From Pseudobutyrivibrio ruminis CF1b (GTDB lineage: Bacteria > Bacillota > Clostridia > Lachnospirales > Lachnospiraceae): a DNA stretch of 64,000 nucleotides. A program made the translations under genes and the position numbers. Where the stretch lies: assembly GCF_000424005.1 (NCBI RefSeq), contig NZ_AUJB01000016.1, positions 62,001 through 126,000 of the forward strand, given 5' to 3'. Shown in pieces: positions 41,548-51,600 of the stretch (the first letter of the stretch is position 1; every line of letters begins with the position of its first letter). Under the pieces are notes generated by a model, which saw only the letters and a list, made by a program, of their open reading frames with translations, searched no databases and was not told the origin of the DNA.

Positions 41548-43155
41548 ATGACGATGAATCAGAATAAGTTAATTTTTAATTTTCAAAAACGTTTAAATAA
41601 TCTGATGCTTATACTGTGCGCATGTGCACTTGTTATAGGCTTCTTAGTGACGAACGAGAAATCAGAGAGTGATACTCCTACCATCAAGATTGAGCCATAT
41701 CAGGTGGCAAGATTAGAAGATGGTTCAAAGGAGTACTTCTTTGATTTGTCTTCTTTTGATAGCCATTATTCCGGCTTCATGTTTTACACATCTCATCAGT
41801 TTGTAAAAGCTTATAATTCTGGACGAGAGATTTATTCATTTACCAAAACAGGAGGCATCTTAGGTTCTACACCAGGTTCAGCTTACAATTTTATATCAGT
41901 AAATGAAAAGATGCTTAATGTGGCTATTATCATTAAGCCAGTATATGAATGTGTCCAGGATCAGGTTCCTACATTTTATGTGGGAAATGCATACCAGATG
42001 TATGATAATTTGCTCAGAAATTCTTTGCCAAAGTTCTGTGCAAGTTTATTAATTGTGATATTTAGTTTTATCATTTTGATTTACTATGCATTTATGAACA
42101 AGAGACTTAACTTGGGCAGAGAGTTAGTTCATTTGGCGTATTTTGCATTATTCATTGGAACATGGACATTGAACGAGACAGACGTATCAGTGCTTCTTTT
42201 TAATAACAAAATCTTTGACTCTGTAATTCCATATTTATGTTTAATGATGGTTATTGCACCATTTGTACTGTTCTTTGATGGTTATTTGGGAATCAATGGA
42301 AAGATAGTTAAGAGAATTATAGTCATAGCATCTATGGTCGAGTTTGTCGTATTTACTGCGCTTCATTTATTGAAGATTTTAGAATATAGAGAGACTCTTG
42401 TTTACATGCAGATTTTAATTCTTGTTGCAGCTATATATGTTGTCTCAGCGATTGCTATTCAGCTTTATCATAGAGATTTTTCTCGTCAGACAAAAATATG
42501 TGCTACCGGAGTATTACTATTTACTATCTCGATTATCATTGACGTAAGAAATTATTACAGTGAGGTTGGTGACTCAGATAAAATGGGTCGCTATATGTTC
42601 CTTATTTTTGTAAGTCTTCTTGCGTGGGATTTGATTAAGGGAACTAACGAGATTATTGAGAAGGGCCGCCATGTTAAGCAGCTTGAAATTTTCGCCCTTA
42701 CGGATACAATGACTGGTCTCTACAATAGAAATGCTTTTGAAAGTCATGTAGAGGCAGAAAAGAAGCTTGATGGAATTATTGCTGTAGTTGCTGATGCTAA
42801 TGGACTTAAGGCTTGTAATGATACATACGGTCATGAAGCTGGAGATGAGTACATCACACTTGTTGCAGAGATTTTCAATAGTGTATTTGGAAGATATGGA
42901 ACCTGCTACCGTACAGGTGGAGATGAGTTCTGTTGTATTATTCCTGCCAATAAGGCAGTTAACATGGAGCGTTTGAAGAAGCTCTTTATGACAAAGATTT
43001 ACACAGCAAATCACGAAGGCGGCTATCAGTATAAGATTGGTGTAGCCATCGGAACTGCAATGTTTGATGAAAAGCTCGATGAGGATTTCCGCGCACTTGT
43101 AAAGCGCGCAGACGCATCGATGTATGAAAATAAAAAAGCTTGTAAATCCTGCTAG
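41548..43155 (+). CDS. Membrane-bound diguanylate cyclase (GGDEF)
   Basis: 535 residues from ATG 41548; the true start could also be 41554, and no strong ribosome-binding site helps. TM1 (about 18-36) is followed by an extracellular domain of about 125 residues and then 7-8 TM segments (about 170-355), like 7TM-DISM receptors. The C-terminal GGDEF domain carries the intact catalytic RTGGDEFCC near residue 457 and DTMTGLYNRNAF. It should make c-di-GMP in response to an extracellular signal. Its stop codon shares a CTAG with the convergent gene. Confidence 0.85.
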   Translation: MTMNQNKLIFNFQKRLNNLMLILCACALVIGFLVTNEKSESDTPTIKIEPYQVARLEDGSKEYFFDLSSFDSHYSGFMFYTSHQFVKAYNSGREIYSFTKTGGILGSTPGSAYNFISVNEKMLNVAIIIKPVYECVQDQVPTFYVGNAYQMYDNLLRNSLPKFCASLLIVIFSFIILIYYAFMNKRLNLGRELVHLAYFALFIGTWTLNETDVSVLLFNNKIFDSVIPYLCLMMVIAPFVLFFDGYLGINGKIVKRIIVIASMVEFVVFTALHLLKILEYRETLVYMQILILVAAIYVVSAIAIQLYHRDFSRQTKICATGVLLFTISIIIDVRNYYSEVGDSDKMGRYMFLIFVSLLAWDLIKGTNEIIEKGRHVKQLEIFALTDTMTGLYNRNAFESHVEAEKKLDGIIAVVADANGLKACNDTYGHEAGDEYITLVAEIFNSVFGRYGTCYRTGGDEFCCIIPANKAVNMERLKKLFMTKIYTANHEGGYQYKIGVAIGTAMFDEKLDEDFRALVKRADASMYENKKACKSC

Positions 43156-43412
43156 ATATCCAAAGAATTCATCCAGTCGACCAGTTCCTGCAAGCCATCT
43201 TCGGTGAAGGCAGCGAGCTTCGACTGCTTTGATTCTTCAGGAGTGTTTTCTGAACTGAATGGGCCAGGCCAGATGGTGGCCTTGAACATATCCTCCTCAG
43301 AATCCTCTTCACGGAATCTTTCAATTTTATAACATTTATTCTTATCGCTCCCTGTAAATGAGGGAGCTTTTTTATAATATCCAAGTGATAAGAGTCTTCC
43401 TCTGTCTATCAT
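43152..43412 (-). CDS. Small conserved hypothetical protein
   Basis: 86 residues from ATG at 43412 (minus), supported by GGAGG 9 nt upstream. It begins IDRGRLLSLGYYKKAPSFTGS and ends in an amphipathic helix (ELVDWMNSLDI); there is no TM or signal. No family is recognised. It is convergent with the GGDEF gene and the two stops overlap within the palindrome CTAG at 43152-43155. Confidence 0.6.
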   Translation of the reverse strand: MIDRGRLLSLGYYKKAPSFTGSDKNKCYKIERFREEDSEEDMFKATIWPGPFSSENTPEESKQSKLAAFTEDGLQELVDWMNSLDI

Positions 43413-43537
43413 TATTTTTCCTCCGAAAATCAATATAATTCTATTCAATAGTACCGATTTTGAAAGACTTTGTCACTAAAGAATGGTAATATATTTATAT
43501 AGAATATGTTAAGGCCTAATTAACGGGGGACATGCTT

Positions 43538-44551
43538 ATGGATAAAGGAAGGCTTTTCAGAATAATTTGTGGAGTGATGATTGCAATCATAGTAGGAATT
43601 CTTGTTATTCTGTTCGTCAGTGATGATGATACAGAGTCGGAATTCACCATTGATATGTCAAAGGATTACTCTGATACCGCCAACTGGATGGAGAAGCTTT
43701 CTGACGATGTTTACATTTCGCAGATTACTATTCCAGGTGCTCACAACAGTGCTTCACAGAATGTAGCACTGGGTTATGTTATGAGATGCCAGGATACATC
43801 CATAGCTCAGCAGCTTGAGAATGGTTACAGATATCTGGATTTCAGAGTTGCCATCGAGGAGACTGAGGATGGGGATAAATTAAAGCTGGTTCATGACTTT
43901 GCCAGCTGCCACATCGACGGAAATCTTTTCTCAGACTTTCTGTATTTTGATGATGCTGTTGCTGACGTTTACAAATTCCTTCAGAAGCATTCCACAGAGA
44001 CAGTCATTATCAATATCAAGATTGAGGATGAAGATTATTCTACAGCCGACATCCAGAAGCTTTTGTTAGAGCAGGTAAAGTCTAATAAGGATTACTGGTA
44101 TACAGAAAACGAGATTCCTACATTGGGCGAGGCCAGAGGCAGAATTGTCCTTGGCACCAGATTTAATGATGAGGTTGCATCAGATATTACTGGTCTGAAC
44201 ATGATATGGGACGAGCAGGACAACAGAGTACCAGCGGACATTCCTTACGAGCTCTATGTTAATTCAGGTTACAGATTCTGGGTTCAGGACAGATATAAAT
44301 ACACAGTTGAGGATAAATATGAAGCTGTAGTGGATGGTTTGGAAAACTGCGAAGCTGACGAGACTACCATGTTTTTGAATTTCGTCAGCACAGCCGGAGA
44401 TGGCAAGGTTGGCCATCCAAAGGGCTACGCCAAAGCTTTGAATACTCTGCTTATGGAATATGAGCTAAAATCAGAGACCAGCTATGGTGTTATCATTGTA
44501 GATTTTGGTACAGCTGATTTGGCAAGACATATTTATTATTCGAATTTTTAA
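43538..44551 (+). CDS. PI-PLC X-domain-like phosphodiesterase, membrane-anchored
   Basis: 337 residues from ATG 43538 (GGGGGA 7 nt upstream; the ATG at 43532 is too close). An N-terminal TM (about 8-28) anchors or exports it. The domain carries both catalytic His of bacterial phosphatidylinositol-specific phospholipase C: His in ITIPGAHNSAS and His in LVHDF. RYLDFRVA is the conserved strand after the first His. It probably cleaves phosphoinositides or a related glycerophosphodiester outside the cell. The substrate is unproven. Confidence 0.8.
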   Translation: MDKGRLFRIICGVMIAIIVGILVILFVSDDDTESEFTIDMSKDYSDTANWMEKLSDDVYISQITIPGAHNSASQNVALGYVMRCQDTSIAQQLENGYRYLDFRVAIEETEDGDKLKLVHDFASCHIDGNLFSDFLYFDDAVADVYKFLQKHSTETVIINIKIEDEDYSTADIQKLLLEQVKSNKDYWYTENEIPTLGEARGRIVLGTRFNDEVASDITGLNMIWDEQDNRVPADIPYELYVNSGYRFWVQDRYKYTVEDKYEAVVDGLENCEADETTMFLNFVSTAGDGKVGHPKGYAKALNTLLMEYELKSETSYGVIIVDFGTADLARHIYYSNF

Positions 44552-44570
44552 GTTAGGAGCAATATAGATT

Positions 44571-44822
44571 ATGGAAAGAAATTATGATGAAGAAGAAATC
44601 AATCCAATACTTTTAGATTTTTTGGATACAGACGATTTTGAGGAGAAATACAAAATTTTGGTAGCTACACCTATTATGGATTTTGACAATCTTCTCATTG
44701 ATAATATGGCTTCATCAATAGATGTAGTTGTGGAAGATGGAGATATCGAATCCAGAGTTCAGGATCTAAAAAATTGTGTTCGAACTCGATCAAAATACGA
44801 GACATTACGATTTAGACGTTAA
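44571..44822 (+). CDS. Small acidic hypothetical protein
   Basis: 83 residues, rich in Asp/Glu (NYDEEEINPILLDFLDTDDFEEKY), with a basic C-terminus (RTRSKYETLRFRR). No recognised domain, TM or signal. It sits 19 nt after the PI-PLC-like gene, with TTAGGAGC before the ATG, so it is probably translated. Function unknown. Confidence 0.55.
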   Translation: MERNYDEEEINPILLDFLDTDDFEEKYKILVATPIMDFDNLLIDNMASSIDVVVEDGDIESRVQDLKNCVRTRSKYETLRFRR

Positions 44823-44825
44823 TGT

Positions 44826-44852
44826 TAAATATGTATGAAAATTTGGCGAAAA
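44826..44852 (+). promoter_or_regulatory. Putative sigma-28 (SigD) promoter of the chemoreceptor gene
   Basis: TAAATATG (44826-44833), 11-nt spacer, GGCGAAAA (44845-44852), compared with the flagellar consensus TAAAGTTT-N11-GCCGATAA. The TAAA part is exact and the second block matches at six of eight positions. It lies about 85 nt before the chemoreceptor start, as expected for a motility-regulon gene. Confidence 0.55.
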
Positions 44853-44935
44853 ACAACAAATAATGTGGCTGTGGTATTAAAATGATTTTAGTGTAGTGTG
44901 TAAGGGATACATTTTTCTTAGTTAAGGAGAATACC

Positions 44936-46957
44936 ATGGCCAATACAAAATCTTCAGAAAAGCACGCAAAAATAAAGAATAAGCTGATTGCGTTATTGAT
45001 GCCAGTAGTATTGCTTCAGGTGATACTACTGGTTGTTATTTCTGGTTATATTTCCAGCCAGAGTCTGAAAAAAATGGCAACAGCTCAGCTTGATTCTTCT
45101 ATTTCAAATCAGGGAGATAATATCGAATCCTGGTTACAGAAAAATCTCGAGAATTTCTCAACAGCCAAGCAGGTTATTGAGACTCAGAAGCCTGACGATG
45201 AGGCTCTGCAGTCTCTTTTGGATGCATTCTATGGCTACAACACCTATTGTACTGACGGATTTTATATTGCCAGCGAATCAGGTAAATTCATGAAGGCTAG
45301 TGAATCCTCTAAAACTGTTTCAAATCCAAAGGATGAGGAATGGTATAAGCAGGGTATTACTCGTGTGCGCCTGAATTATGGTGGGGCTTATAAAAATGCA
45401 AATGGTGATTCCGTTATAAGTGCATCAGGTATTCTTAATGATGGAAGCGACGAACTTAAAGTTTTTGCAGCTGATGTTACACTAGACCAAATTAGTATTA
45501 TCGTTAATTCTGGTGTAAAAATGGATCAGGCAACATCTTTCCTTATTGATTCTTTTGATGGCACTATATTGGCTCACAGAGATGCCTCTAGAATATTCAC
45601 AGTTCTTGGTGAAGATGATTCAGATAAGCTTATGGCAGGTATAGCAAAGAAATTTGCTGAACGTGATTATACAACCACCGAAATAGAAGGTTATCAGGTG
45701 GCATTCAGAAATATTGCTGGAACTGAATGGTATCTTGTTTCCTATATTAGCAATAGTGTAATTTTACAGGACGTAAATAAATTGATACAGCTTTTGGCAA
45801 TAATTGGTGTAGTAGCAATTATCCTTATAGTTATTCTTATTAATGTACTTGTAAGTAGAGTTATTGCACCTATTGGAAATATTACAAAGCATATTTCTGA
45901 TATGTCTGCTGGTGATTTTACAATTAAGGTTAAACAGGAGAGCAATGATGAAATCGGACTTATGGGCCGGAAGGTAAGTGAGTTTGTAGAGTCGATGCGA
46001 GGAATGCTATCTGAGATTAATAATGAGTCTGAAAGACTGAAAGAACAATCCGATAACTCAGATAGAGTTTCAAAGGATATGTTTGATGCATCTCGTTCAC
46101 AGGCGGATGCTATGCAGAATCTGAATGCTACAGTAGATCAGCTCGCAATAGCAGTTAATGAAATTGCTGAAAATGCAACAACTCTTGCTATGGTAGTGGC
46201 AGACACAAGAGATAATTCAAATGAGGCTAATGTCAGCATGAAAGAGACTGTAGAGATAAGTAAGAAAGGTAAGGCTGACATGGAACAGCTTTCAGCTGCC
46301 ATGGAAGAAATCAAGAGCAGTAATGATCAGCTGGTAGAATCAATCAATGAGGTTGGAAAGGTTTCTGAGGAAATCACAAAGATTGTCAGCTTGATTAAAG
46401 ATATTGCAGATGAAACAAATCTACTTTCACTTAATGCTTCCATTGAAGCGGCAAGAGCTGGTGAGGCAGGAAAGGGATTTGCAGTTGTTGCAACAGAAAT
46501 TGGAAAACTTGCTCAGAATTCAGCTTCCAGTGCAGAGAATATTTCGAACCTTATCAATGAGGTTAGTAGAGCAATAGATAGTGTTGTAGAGCAGGCTCAG
46601 TCAAGTGCGGAGGAAATTGAGCAAAACTCAGAGAGAATCGGTACAGCGCTTGAAACCTTTGATAAGATTTATCTTAACATAGAAAAATCTAATGAATTGA
46701 TTGAATTGATGCTTGATAATATTCAGAAGGTTGATGATGTAGCAAACAATGTTGCTGCAATATCTGAGGAGCAGGCAGCTAGTGCTGATGAGATTCTTGA
46801 AACATCACAGAATATGGTTGAACAGGCCAATAGCATTAGTCAGAGCAGTCAGGATGTAGCAGACAATTCTCACGAGTTGGCAAATACATCTCAGAAGCTT
46901 ACGGATTATGTTCAGAAATTCAAGATTGATGAGGAGGTAAGTGATTATGAAGGTTAG
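44936..46957 (+). CDS. Methyl-accepting chemotaxis protein
   Basis: 673 residues. TM1 (about 17-38), a Cache-type extracellular sensor (about 40-275, with [14 protein letters not shown] and [13 protein letters not shown]), TM2 (about 283-305), a HAMP domain, then the signalling hairpin whose tip reads [37 protein letters not shown]. It passes ligand signals to CheA/CheW. TTAAGGAGAATACC precedes the ATG. The last 11 nt overlap the start of the sugar-binding lipoprotein gene, which suggests that the two work together. Confidence 0.92.
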   Translation: MANTKSSEKHAKIKNKLIALLMPVVLLQVILLVVISGYISSQSLKKMATAQLDSSISNQGDNIESWLQKNLENFSTAKQVIETQKPDDEALQSLLDAFYGYNTYCTDGFYIASESGKFMKASESSKTVSNPKDEEWYKQGITRVRLNYGGAYKNANGDSVISASGILNDGSDELKVFAADVTLDQISIIVNSGVKMDQATSFLIDSFDGTILAHRDASRIFTVLGEDDSDKLMAGIAKKFAERDYTTTEIEGYQVAFRNIAGTEWYLVSYISNSVILQDVNKLIQLLAIIGVVAIILIVILINVLVSRVIAPIGNITKHISDMSAGDFTIKVKQESNDEIGLMGRKVSEFVESMRGMLSEINNESERLKEQSDNSDRVSKDMFDASRSQADAMQNLNATVDQLAIAVNEIAENATTLAMVVADTRDNSNEANVSMKETVEISKKGKADMEQLSAAMEEIKSSNDQLVESINEVGKVSEEITKIVSLIKDIADETNLLSLNASIEAARAGEAGKGFAVVATEIGKLAQNSASSAENISNLINEVSRAIDSVVEQAQSSAEEIEQNSERIGTALETFDKIYLNIEKSNELIELMLDNIQKVDDVANNVAAISEEQAASADEILETSQNMVEQANSISQSSQDVADNSHELANTSQKLTDYVQKFKIDEEVSDYEG

Positions 46958-47954
46958 CAGAAAATGTAGAAACCTTACGGTACTTCTTCTTACAATTATA
47001 ATGTCCTTAGGATTGGTTTTGACAGGCTGTGGAAGCTCTGGAGGTTCTAGTAGCTCTGGAGGTTCTGGAGGACTCAAGGCTTTCTACTCAGGGCCTCCAT
47101 CTGATACTTTTAAGCAGATGCTGATGGATAAGCTTGCAGAATATGCCCCTAGTGAAGGTATAGATCTTACAATTGGGGAGGCTTGCGCTTCTACAAATGA
47201 TCAGGTGGAGCAGATTAAAAAAGCGGTAGCGGATGGATATGATGCTATCATTTGCTTGCCTGTTGATAGAGCAACAGCATTGCAGCTTGAAATTGCAGCT
47301 GGTGATAAACCAATTATTTACGTTAATGCTTGTCCTGATGAGCAGTTCCTAAAGCCAAATAAATATATGGCTGTTAGTAGCTACGAGATGAATGCCGGTG
47401 AATATCAGGCTGAGTATGTTTACAATAAACTGGGCAAGCCAAGCTCAATGAACATTATTATTTTCCGTGGAGAGGCAACTCATAATGCAGCAGTAGCCCG
47501 TTCAGTATCAGTAAAGAACTGGTTGAGAAGCCAAGGGGTTGCAGTTAATGTCGTTTTTGATGATACTGCGAATTGGAATCCTGATCAGGCAAAGGATTTG
47601 TTCCGTATTTTCCAGAAAACGAATCAAAGCTTTGATGCAATTTTCTGTAATAATGATGATATGGCACTTGGTGCCGTAGAAGCTCTAAAAGAAGCTGGTT
47701 ATGACTTGGATAAATATCCTGTAGTAGGTGTAGATGCAACTGTTGCAGGATGCGAATCTATTGCAAAGGGCGAGATGCAGTTTACAGTTTATCAGTCAGC
47801 AGATGGCCAAGCTCAAAAGGCTATTCAGTTAACAAAGGCATTGGCAAGCGGTGGCACAGCAGATGGAATAGAGGGATTATCAGAAGATGGATATTACATT
47901 TGGGTTCCATTTGAAAGAGTAGATGCCAGCAATGTGAAGGACTACATGAAATAA
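46947..47954 (+). CDS. RbsB-like sugar-binding lipoprotein coupled to the chemoreceptor
   Basis: 335 residues from ATG 46947 (GAGGAGG 9-10 nt upstream, inside the chemoreceptor gene). Lipobox LVLTGC, a Gly/Ser-rich linker, then a type 1 periplasmic-binding fold (Peripla_BP_4: [56 protein letters not shown]). No permease or ATPase gene is near. It may present a sugar (or AI-2-like ligand) to the chemoreceptor rather than serve transport. Confidence 0.85.
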   Translation: MKVSRKCRNLTVLLLTIIMSLGLVLTGCGSSGGSSSSGGSGGLKAFYSGPPSDTFKQMLMDKLAEYAPSEGIDLTIGEACASTNDQVEQIKKAVADGYDAIICLPVDRATALQLEIAAGDKPIIYVNACPDEQFLKPNKYMAVSSYEMNAGEYQAEYVYNKLGKPSSMNIIIFRGEATHNAAVARSVSVKNWLRSQGVAVNVVFDDTANWNPDQAKDLFRIFQKTNQSFDAIFCNNDDMALGAVEALKEAGYDLDKYPVVGVDATVAGCESIAKGEMQFTVYQSADGQAQKAIQLTKALASGGTADGIEGLSEDGYYIWVPFERVDASNVKDYMK

Positions 47955-47964
47955 AGATGAGGTG

Positions 47965-48396
47965 TCAGATCATATTAGAATTATGATATTCTCTATTATC
48001 TGTCACATCTTCCCCAAACCAATCAGGGGCAACGAAATTCTGGGCTTCTTCAATGGATGGAAATTCTACTTCCGCCATGATGAGGCCCTTTTTATGTCCT
48101 TCAAAAACATCCAGCTCTATAGTATATGGATCAAATGGAATGAGATAGCGACGTTTAGTAATAGCGTGGCCATCAATCTTTTCTCTAAGGTGCTCATAGG
48201 CTTCCTTTGTAAGCTCAGCCTCGATTTCTTCACGAGCCATAAGTCCACTACCCTTATAGGTAAGAATATATTTGTCATTCTTTTTTCTTATGCGGACAAC
48301 AGGATGAGTGCAGAGGTAGCCCTGCTCGATATCAACATAATTATATTTAGATAAATCTGGTAATTCTTTTATTAAGAATTTGCGTTCAATTTCCAT
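47965..48396 (-). CDS. CYTH-domain protein (triphosphate tunnel metalloenzyme)
   Basis: 143 residues from the ATG at 48396 (minus; GGAGC about 10 nt upstream). The N-terminal EIERKFL is the ExExK signature of the CYTH/TTM family; VRIRKKNDKYILTYKG, ITKRRYLIPF and ELDVFEG are the beta-barrel strands carrying charged residues into the tunnel. Single-domain bacterial members hydrolyse inorganic tripolyphosphate or thiamine triphosphate. It converges with the sugar-binding protein gene, the gap being only 10 nt. Confidence 0.85.
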   Translation of the reverse strand: MEIERKFLIKELPDLSKYNYVDIEQGYLCTHPVVRIRKKNDKYILTYKGSGLMAREEIEAELTKEAYEHLREKIDGHAITKRRYLIPFDPYTIELDVFEGHKKGLIMAEVEFPSIEEAQNFVAPDWFGEDVTDNREYHNSNMI

Positions 48397-48568
48397 AGTT
48401 TTTTCGCTCCTTTTACACATAGTAACATAGGTGTGAAATATATAAATGTCTTGAAATTCTTGCGCTTCTGAGGTAAAATACTGTATACGAGTGTGGCCTA
48501 GGGCCAATTGAATTAGTATTAAATGTGCGAAAGGATGTTGTTTCGCACCTGTTAAGGAGGATTTTATA

Positions 48569-49126
48569 ATGATTACAGCCGGTGATTTTAGAAACGGTAT
48601 GACTATCGAGATGGATAACAAGGTTTACCAGGTTATCGAGTTCCAGCACGTAAAGCCAGGTAAGGGCGCAGCTTTCGTTCGTACAAAGCTTAAGGATATC
48701 AAGGGTGGCGGTGTTACAGAGACATCTTTCCGTCCTACAGAGAAGTTCCCAGCTGCACGTATCGATCGTAAGGATATGCAGTACCTTTATAATGATGGTG
48801 AGCTTTACAACTTCATGGATGTTGAGACATATGATCAGGTTGCTCTTACAGCAGATCAGATCGGTGATGCTCTTAAGTTCGTTAAGGAAAACGAGATCGT
48901 TAAGATGCTTTCACACAATGGTTCAATCTTCTCAGTTGAGCCACCTATGTTCGTAGAGCTTCAGATTACAGATACAGAGCCAGGTTTCAAGGGCGACACA
49001 GCTACAGGTGCTACAAAGCCAGCTACTGTTGAGACAGGCGCACTTGTTTACGTTCCACTTTTCGTTGAGAACGGCGAGACAATCAAGATCGACACAAGAA
49101 CAGGTGAGTATCTTTCACGTGTTTAA
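48569..49126 (+). CDS. efp: Elongation factor P
   Basis: 185 residues, full length. The loop [13 protein letters not shown] carries the Lys of the conserved PGKG tip that is modified in some bacteria. Three beta-barrel domains follow, ending in [11 protein letters not shown] relieves ribosome stalling at polyproline; this window's own GH16 linker is Pro-rich. GGAGGA 8-10 nt before ATG. Confidence 0.95.
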   Translation: MITAGDFRNGMTIEMDNKVYQVIEFQHVKPGKGAAFVRTKLKDIKGGGVTETSFRPTEKFPAARIDRKDMQYLYNDGELYNFMDVETYDQVALTADQIGDALKFVKENEIVKMLSHNGSIFSVEPPMFVELQITDTEPGFKGDTATGATKPATVETGALVYVPLFVENGETIKIDTRTGEYLSRV

Positions 49127-49156
49127 TATTGAGACAGTTATTTAGTTAGGATTATT

Positions 49157-49360
49157 ATGGATTACAGAGAATTTCCGCTTTCACAGCTTTTACAAAACAG
49201 AAAAATATTTGCTGTATTTGATGAAGAATTCCAAAAAGGTACATGGCTTGATGCCACAGCACTTCTTGGAAGTGACAGCACTATAAATCAGTTATATCGT
49301 GACGGTACAGTGCCTCGCGAGACACTTGATACAATTGTTGAGAGACTCTCTGGAAAATAA
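49157..49360 (+). CDS. Small hypothetical protein downstream of efp
   Basis: 67 residues (MDYREFPLSQLLQNRKIFAV...), soluble, with a predicted helix at each end; no known domain. It lies 30 nt after efp with AGGA before the ATG and ends in a good terminator, so it is probably co-transcribed with efp. Function unknown. Confidence 0.6.
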   Translation: MDYREFPLSQLLQNRKIFAVFDEEFQKGTWLDATALLGSDSTINQLYRDGTVPRETLDTIVERLSGK

Positions 49361-49376
49361 ATAATTGAATCTTTTA

Positions 49377-49406
49377 AGAACCTTGGTTTTCCAAGGTTCT
49401 TTTTTA
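49377..49406 (+). terminator. Rho-independent terminator after the efp unit
   Basis: AGAACCTTGG (49377-49386), loop TTTT, CCAAGGTTCT (49391-49400), then TTTTT. Confidence 0.9.
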
Positions 49407-49453
49407 TACACGAATTTGCTATTATATAGATAAGTTCAGAAGGAGGGTTAATC

Positions 49454-50602
49454 ATGCATATTTCAGATTCTATTAAGTACATAGGATGTAATGACAAGAC
49501 AATTGATTTGTTCGAGGGTCAATATCCAGTTCCAAACGGAGTATCTTATAATTCATATTTGATATTAGACGAAAAAGTAGCTGTTATGGATACAGCAGAT
49601 CCAAGAGTCACAGATGAGTGGCTTGGAAATCTTGAGAGAGAGCTTGCAGGTCGCAAGCCAGATTATCTTGTAGTATCACATATGGAGCCAGATCACGCTG
49701 GTTCTATTAAGGTATTCCTTGAGAAGTATCCTGAGACAACAGTAGTAGGAAATGCAAAGACATTTACTATGATGGGACAGTTTATGGATGCAGCTCTCTT
49801 TGAGAATAGAAAGCATGTAGTAGCTGAAGGTGACACACTTTCACTTGGTAGCCATGAGCTTACATTCGTTTTTGCACCTATGGTTCACTGGCCAGAGGTT
49901 ATGGTTGAGTACGAGTCTAGCGAGAAGATTCTTTTCTCTGCTGACGGCTTTGGAAAGTTTGGCGCCCTTGACTGTGATGAGCCATGGGATGATGAGGCTC
50001 GTAGATATTATCTTAACATTGTTGGTAAGTATGGTGTTCAGGTACAGGCATTGTTGAAAAAGGCAGCAGGTCTTGATATTGCAAAGATTTGCCCACTTCA
50101 CGGCCCTGTTCTTACAGAGAATCTTGGTCACTATATTGATCTTTATGACAAGTGGAGCAGCTATAAGCCAGAGGAAGAGGGCGTGCTTATCGTAAGCGCA
50201 TCTATCCATGGAAATACAAAGAAAGCCGCTCTCAAACTTCAGGAGAAGCTTGAGGCAGCAGGTAAGAAGACTATGTTTATCGATGTGACTCGTGACAGCA
50301 TGTCAGAGGCAGTTGCCAGAGCATTCTATTACGATAAGATGGTATGCTGTGGATGTACTTATGACGGTGGATTATTCCCGCCTATGCAGGACTTCTTACA
50401 TCACCTTACAGCAAAGGCTTACCAGAATCGTAAGGTTGGCTTCGTAGAGAACGGAACATGGGCACCTCAGGCGGCACGTTGCATGAAGACCATCCTCGAG
50501 TCATCTAAGGGATTAGAATTCATCGAGCCAGTCGTATCAATCAAATCTACATTAAACGACGTATCAGAAGCTCAGATGGATGAGTTAGTAAAGAATTTAT
50601 AA
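49454..50602 (+). CDS. Flavodiiron protein, FprA family
   Basis: 382 residues. The metallo-beta-lactamase-like domain carries the diiron ligands in SHMEPDHAGS (H-x-E-x-D), with later His in MVHWPE and LHGP. From about residue 250 a flavodoxin domain (VSASIHGNTKKAA) binds FMN. It reduces O2 or NO to harmless products in anaerobes, usually with electrons from rubredoxin; the short rubredoxin-like gene at 5571 is in the same window but not adjacent. AGGAGGGTTAATC precedes the ATG. Confidence 0.93.
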   Translation: MHISDSIKYIGCNDKTIDLFEGQYPVPNGVSYNSYLILDEKVAVMDTADPRVTDEWLGNLERELAGRKPDYLVVSHMEPDHAGSIKVFLEKYPETTVVGNAKTFTMMGQFMDAALFENRKHVVAEGDTLSLGSHELTFVFAPMVHWPEVMVEYESSEKILFSADGFGKFGALDCDEPWDDEARRYYLNIVGKYGVQVQALLKKAAGLDIAKICPLHGPVLTENLGHYIDLYDKWSSYKPEEEGVLIVSASIHGNTKKAALKLQEKLEAAGKKTMFIDVTRDSMSEAVARAFYYDKMVCCGCTYDGGLFPPMQDFLHHLTAKAYQNRKVGFVENGTWAPQAARCMKTILESSKGLEFIEPVVSIKSTLNDVSEAQMDELVKNL

Positions 50603-50613
50603 ATAGCTTGTAG

Positions 50614-51447
50614 CTATACTTCTACACCATGTGATTTTCGGTATTCACTGGGTGCTACGCTCTTGAAGCGCTTAAAAGCCTTCGAGAACGTAAATGCATC
50701 CGAGTATCCTACACGTAATGCTATGCTACTGACACTTTCTGTACTTTCCAGAAGGAGCTCAGTAGCTTTTTTCATGCGATAAGAGCTGAGGTATTCCTGC
50801 GGAGTGTATCCGGTGGCATGCTTGAAAAGTCTTGATAAATAACTGCGATTAAGGCCGCAGGCCGCAGCAATTTCCTCCACACTGATAGGCTCCGAATATT
50901 TAAGTCGAATAAAATTGATTGCGCTTTTTACATATGCCAGGCGAGGATCCACATCATTAAAGATTCTGTTTTTAGAAAGAGAAATGATGGTGTCAAAGAA
51001 CTCGTAAACCTTGGCATAGCAATAGCATTCCCTGTCGCTGTGGTCATAGATATCTCCGAGAATATCCAGGATAATACCAGAGTCAGATTTTGGAATATAT
51101 ATAGGATTCTCTTCTGAAATTCCAGCACTGTTAAACAGTTCCATGGTTCGTGGACCGTCCACATGAATCCAGGTATACTCCCATGGATCTTCTGCGTCGG
51201 CCTCATAGTAGGCTTTGCATTTGGCTGGAATAAGGAACCCCTGGCCACTTTCTATATCATATCTTTTATCATCTAAAATGAGATATCCCTTGCCAGAAAT
51301 TACATAATGAAAAATGGTGCGGGTGCGCACAATTGGGCCATAGCTGTAGTTTGGAACACACTTGTAACGTCCCACTTCGAAAAGATAAAAATCGTTGGAT
51401 TTTGTACAGTCAATGAATTTGACTTTGTCTACGCCGGTAACTTCCAT
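50614..51447 (-). CDS. AraC-family regulator of alpha-galactoside genes
   Basis: 277 residues. N-terminal cupin-like sugar-binding domain (TIFHYVISGKGYLILDDKRYDIESGQGFLIPAKCKAYYEA) and a C-terminal pair of helix-turn-helices (SVEEIAAACGLNRSYLSRLFKHATGYTPQEYL; SSIALRVGYSDAFTFSKAFKRF). This is the MsmR/RafR-like type. It is divergent from the alpha-galactosidase gene. The repeated sequence at 51490 and 53872 is its likely binding site, placed 62 bp before the -10 element at both promoters. Confidence 0.9.
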   Translation of the reverse strand: MEVTGVDKVKFIDCTKSNDFYLFEVGRYKCVPNYSYGPIVRTRTIFHYVISGKGYLILDDKRYDIESGQGFLIPAKCKAYYEADAEDPWEYTWIHVDGPRTMELFNSAGISEENPIYIPKSDSGIILDILGDIYDHSDRECYCYAKVYEFFDTIISLSKNRIFNDVDPRLAYVKSAINFIRLKYSEPISVEEIAAACGLNRSYLSRLFKHATGYTPQEYLSSYRMKKATELLLESTESVSSIALRVGYSDAFTFSKAFKRFKSVAPSEYRKSHGVEV

Positions 51448-51489
51448 TTTATTATTCTCCTAAATGCCGCTAGCCGCGGTGCATATCAT

Positions 51490-51557
51490 ATATGTCACAT
51501 TATGACATTAATCTGGTCAACAAAAACATCCCCAAAAACGCCTATGAATACTATAAT
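51490..51557 (+). promoter_or_regulatory. AraC-type operator and promoter of the alpha-galactosidase gene
   Basis: The site ATATGTCACAT-TATGACATT starts at 51490 and a perfect TATAAT at 51552. The -35 region is poor, as expected for activated promoters. An almost identical site with the same 62-bp distance lies upstream of the binding-protein operon (53872/53934). Confidence 0.65.
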
Positions 51558-51600
51558 TCATTTTATCGTAAGGAAAAATTAGTTTCAATGGGAGGCACAT

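Noticed and set aside
47962-48354. 130-residue plus-strand frame
   Set aside because: Antisense to the CYTH gene, which has the clear ExExK motif.
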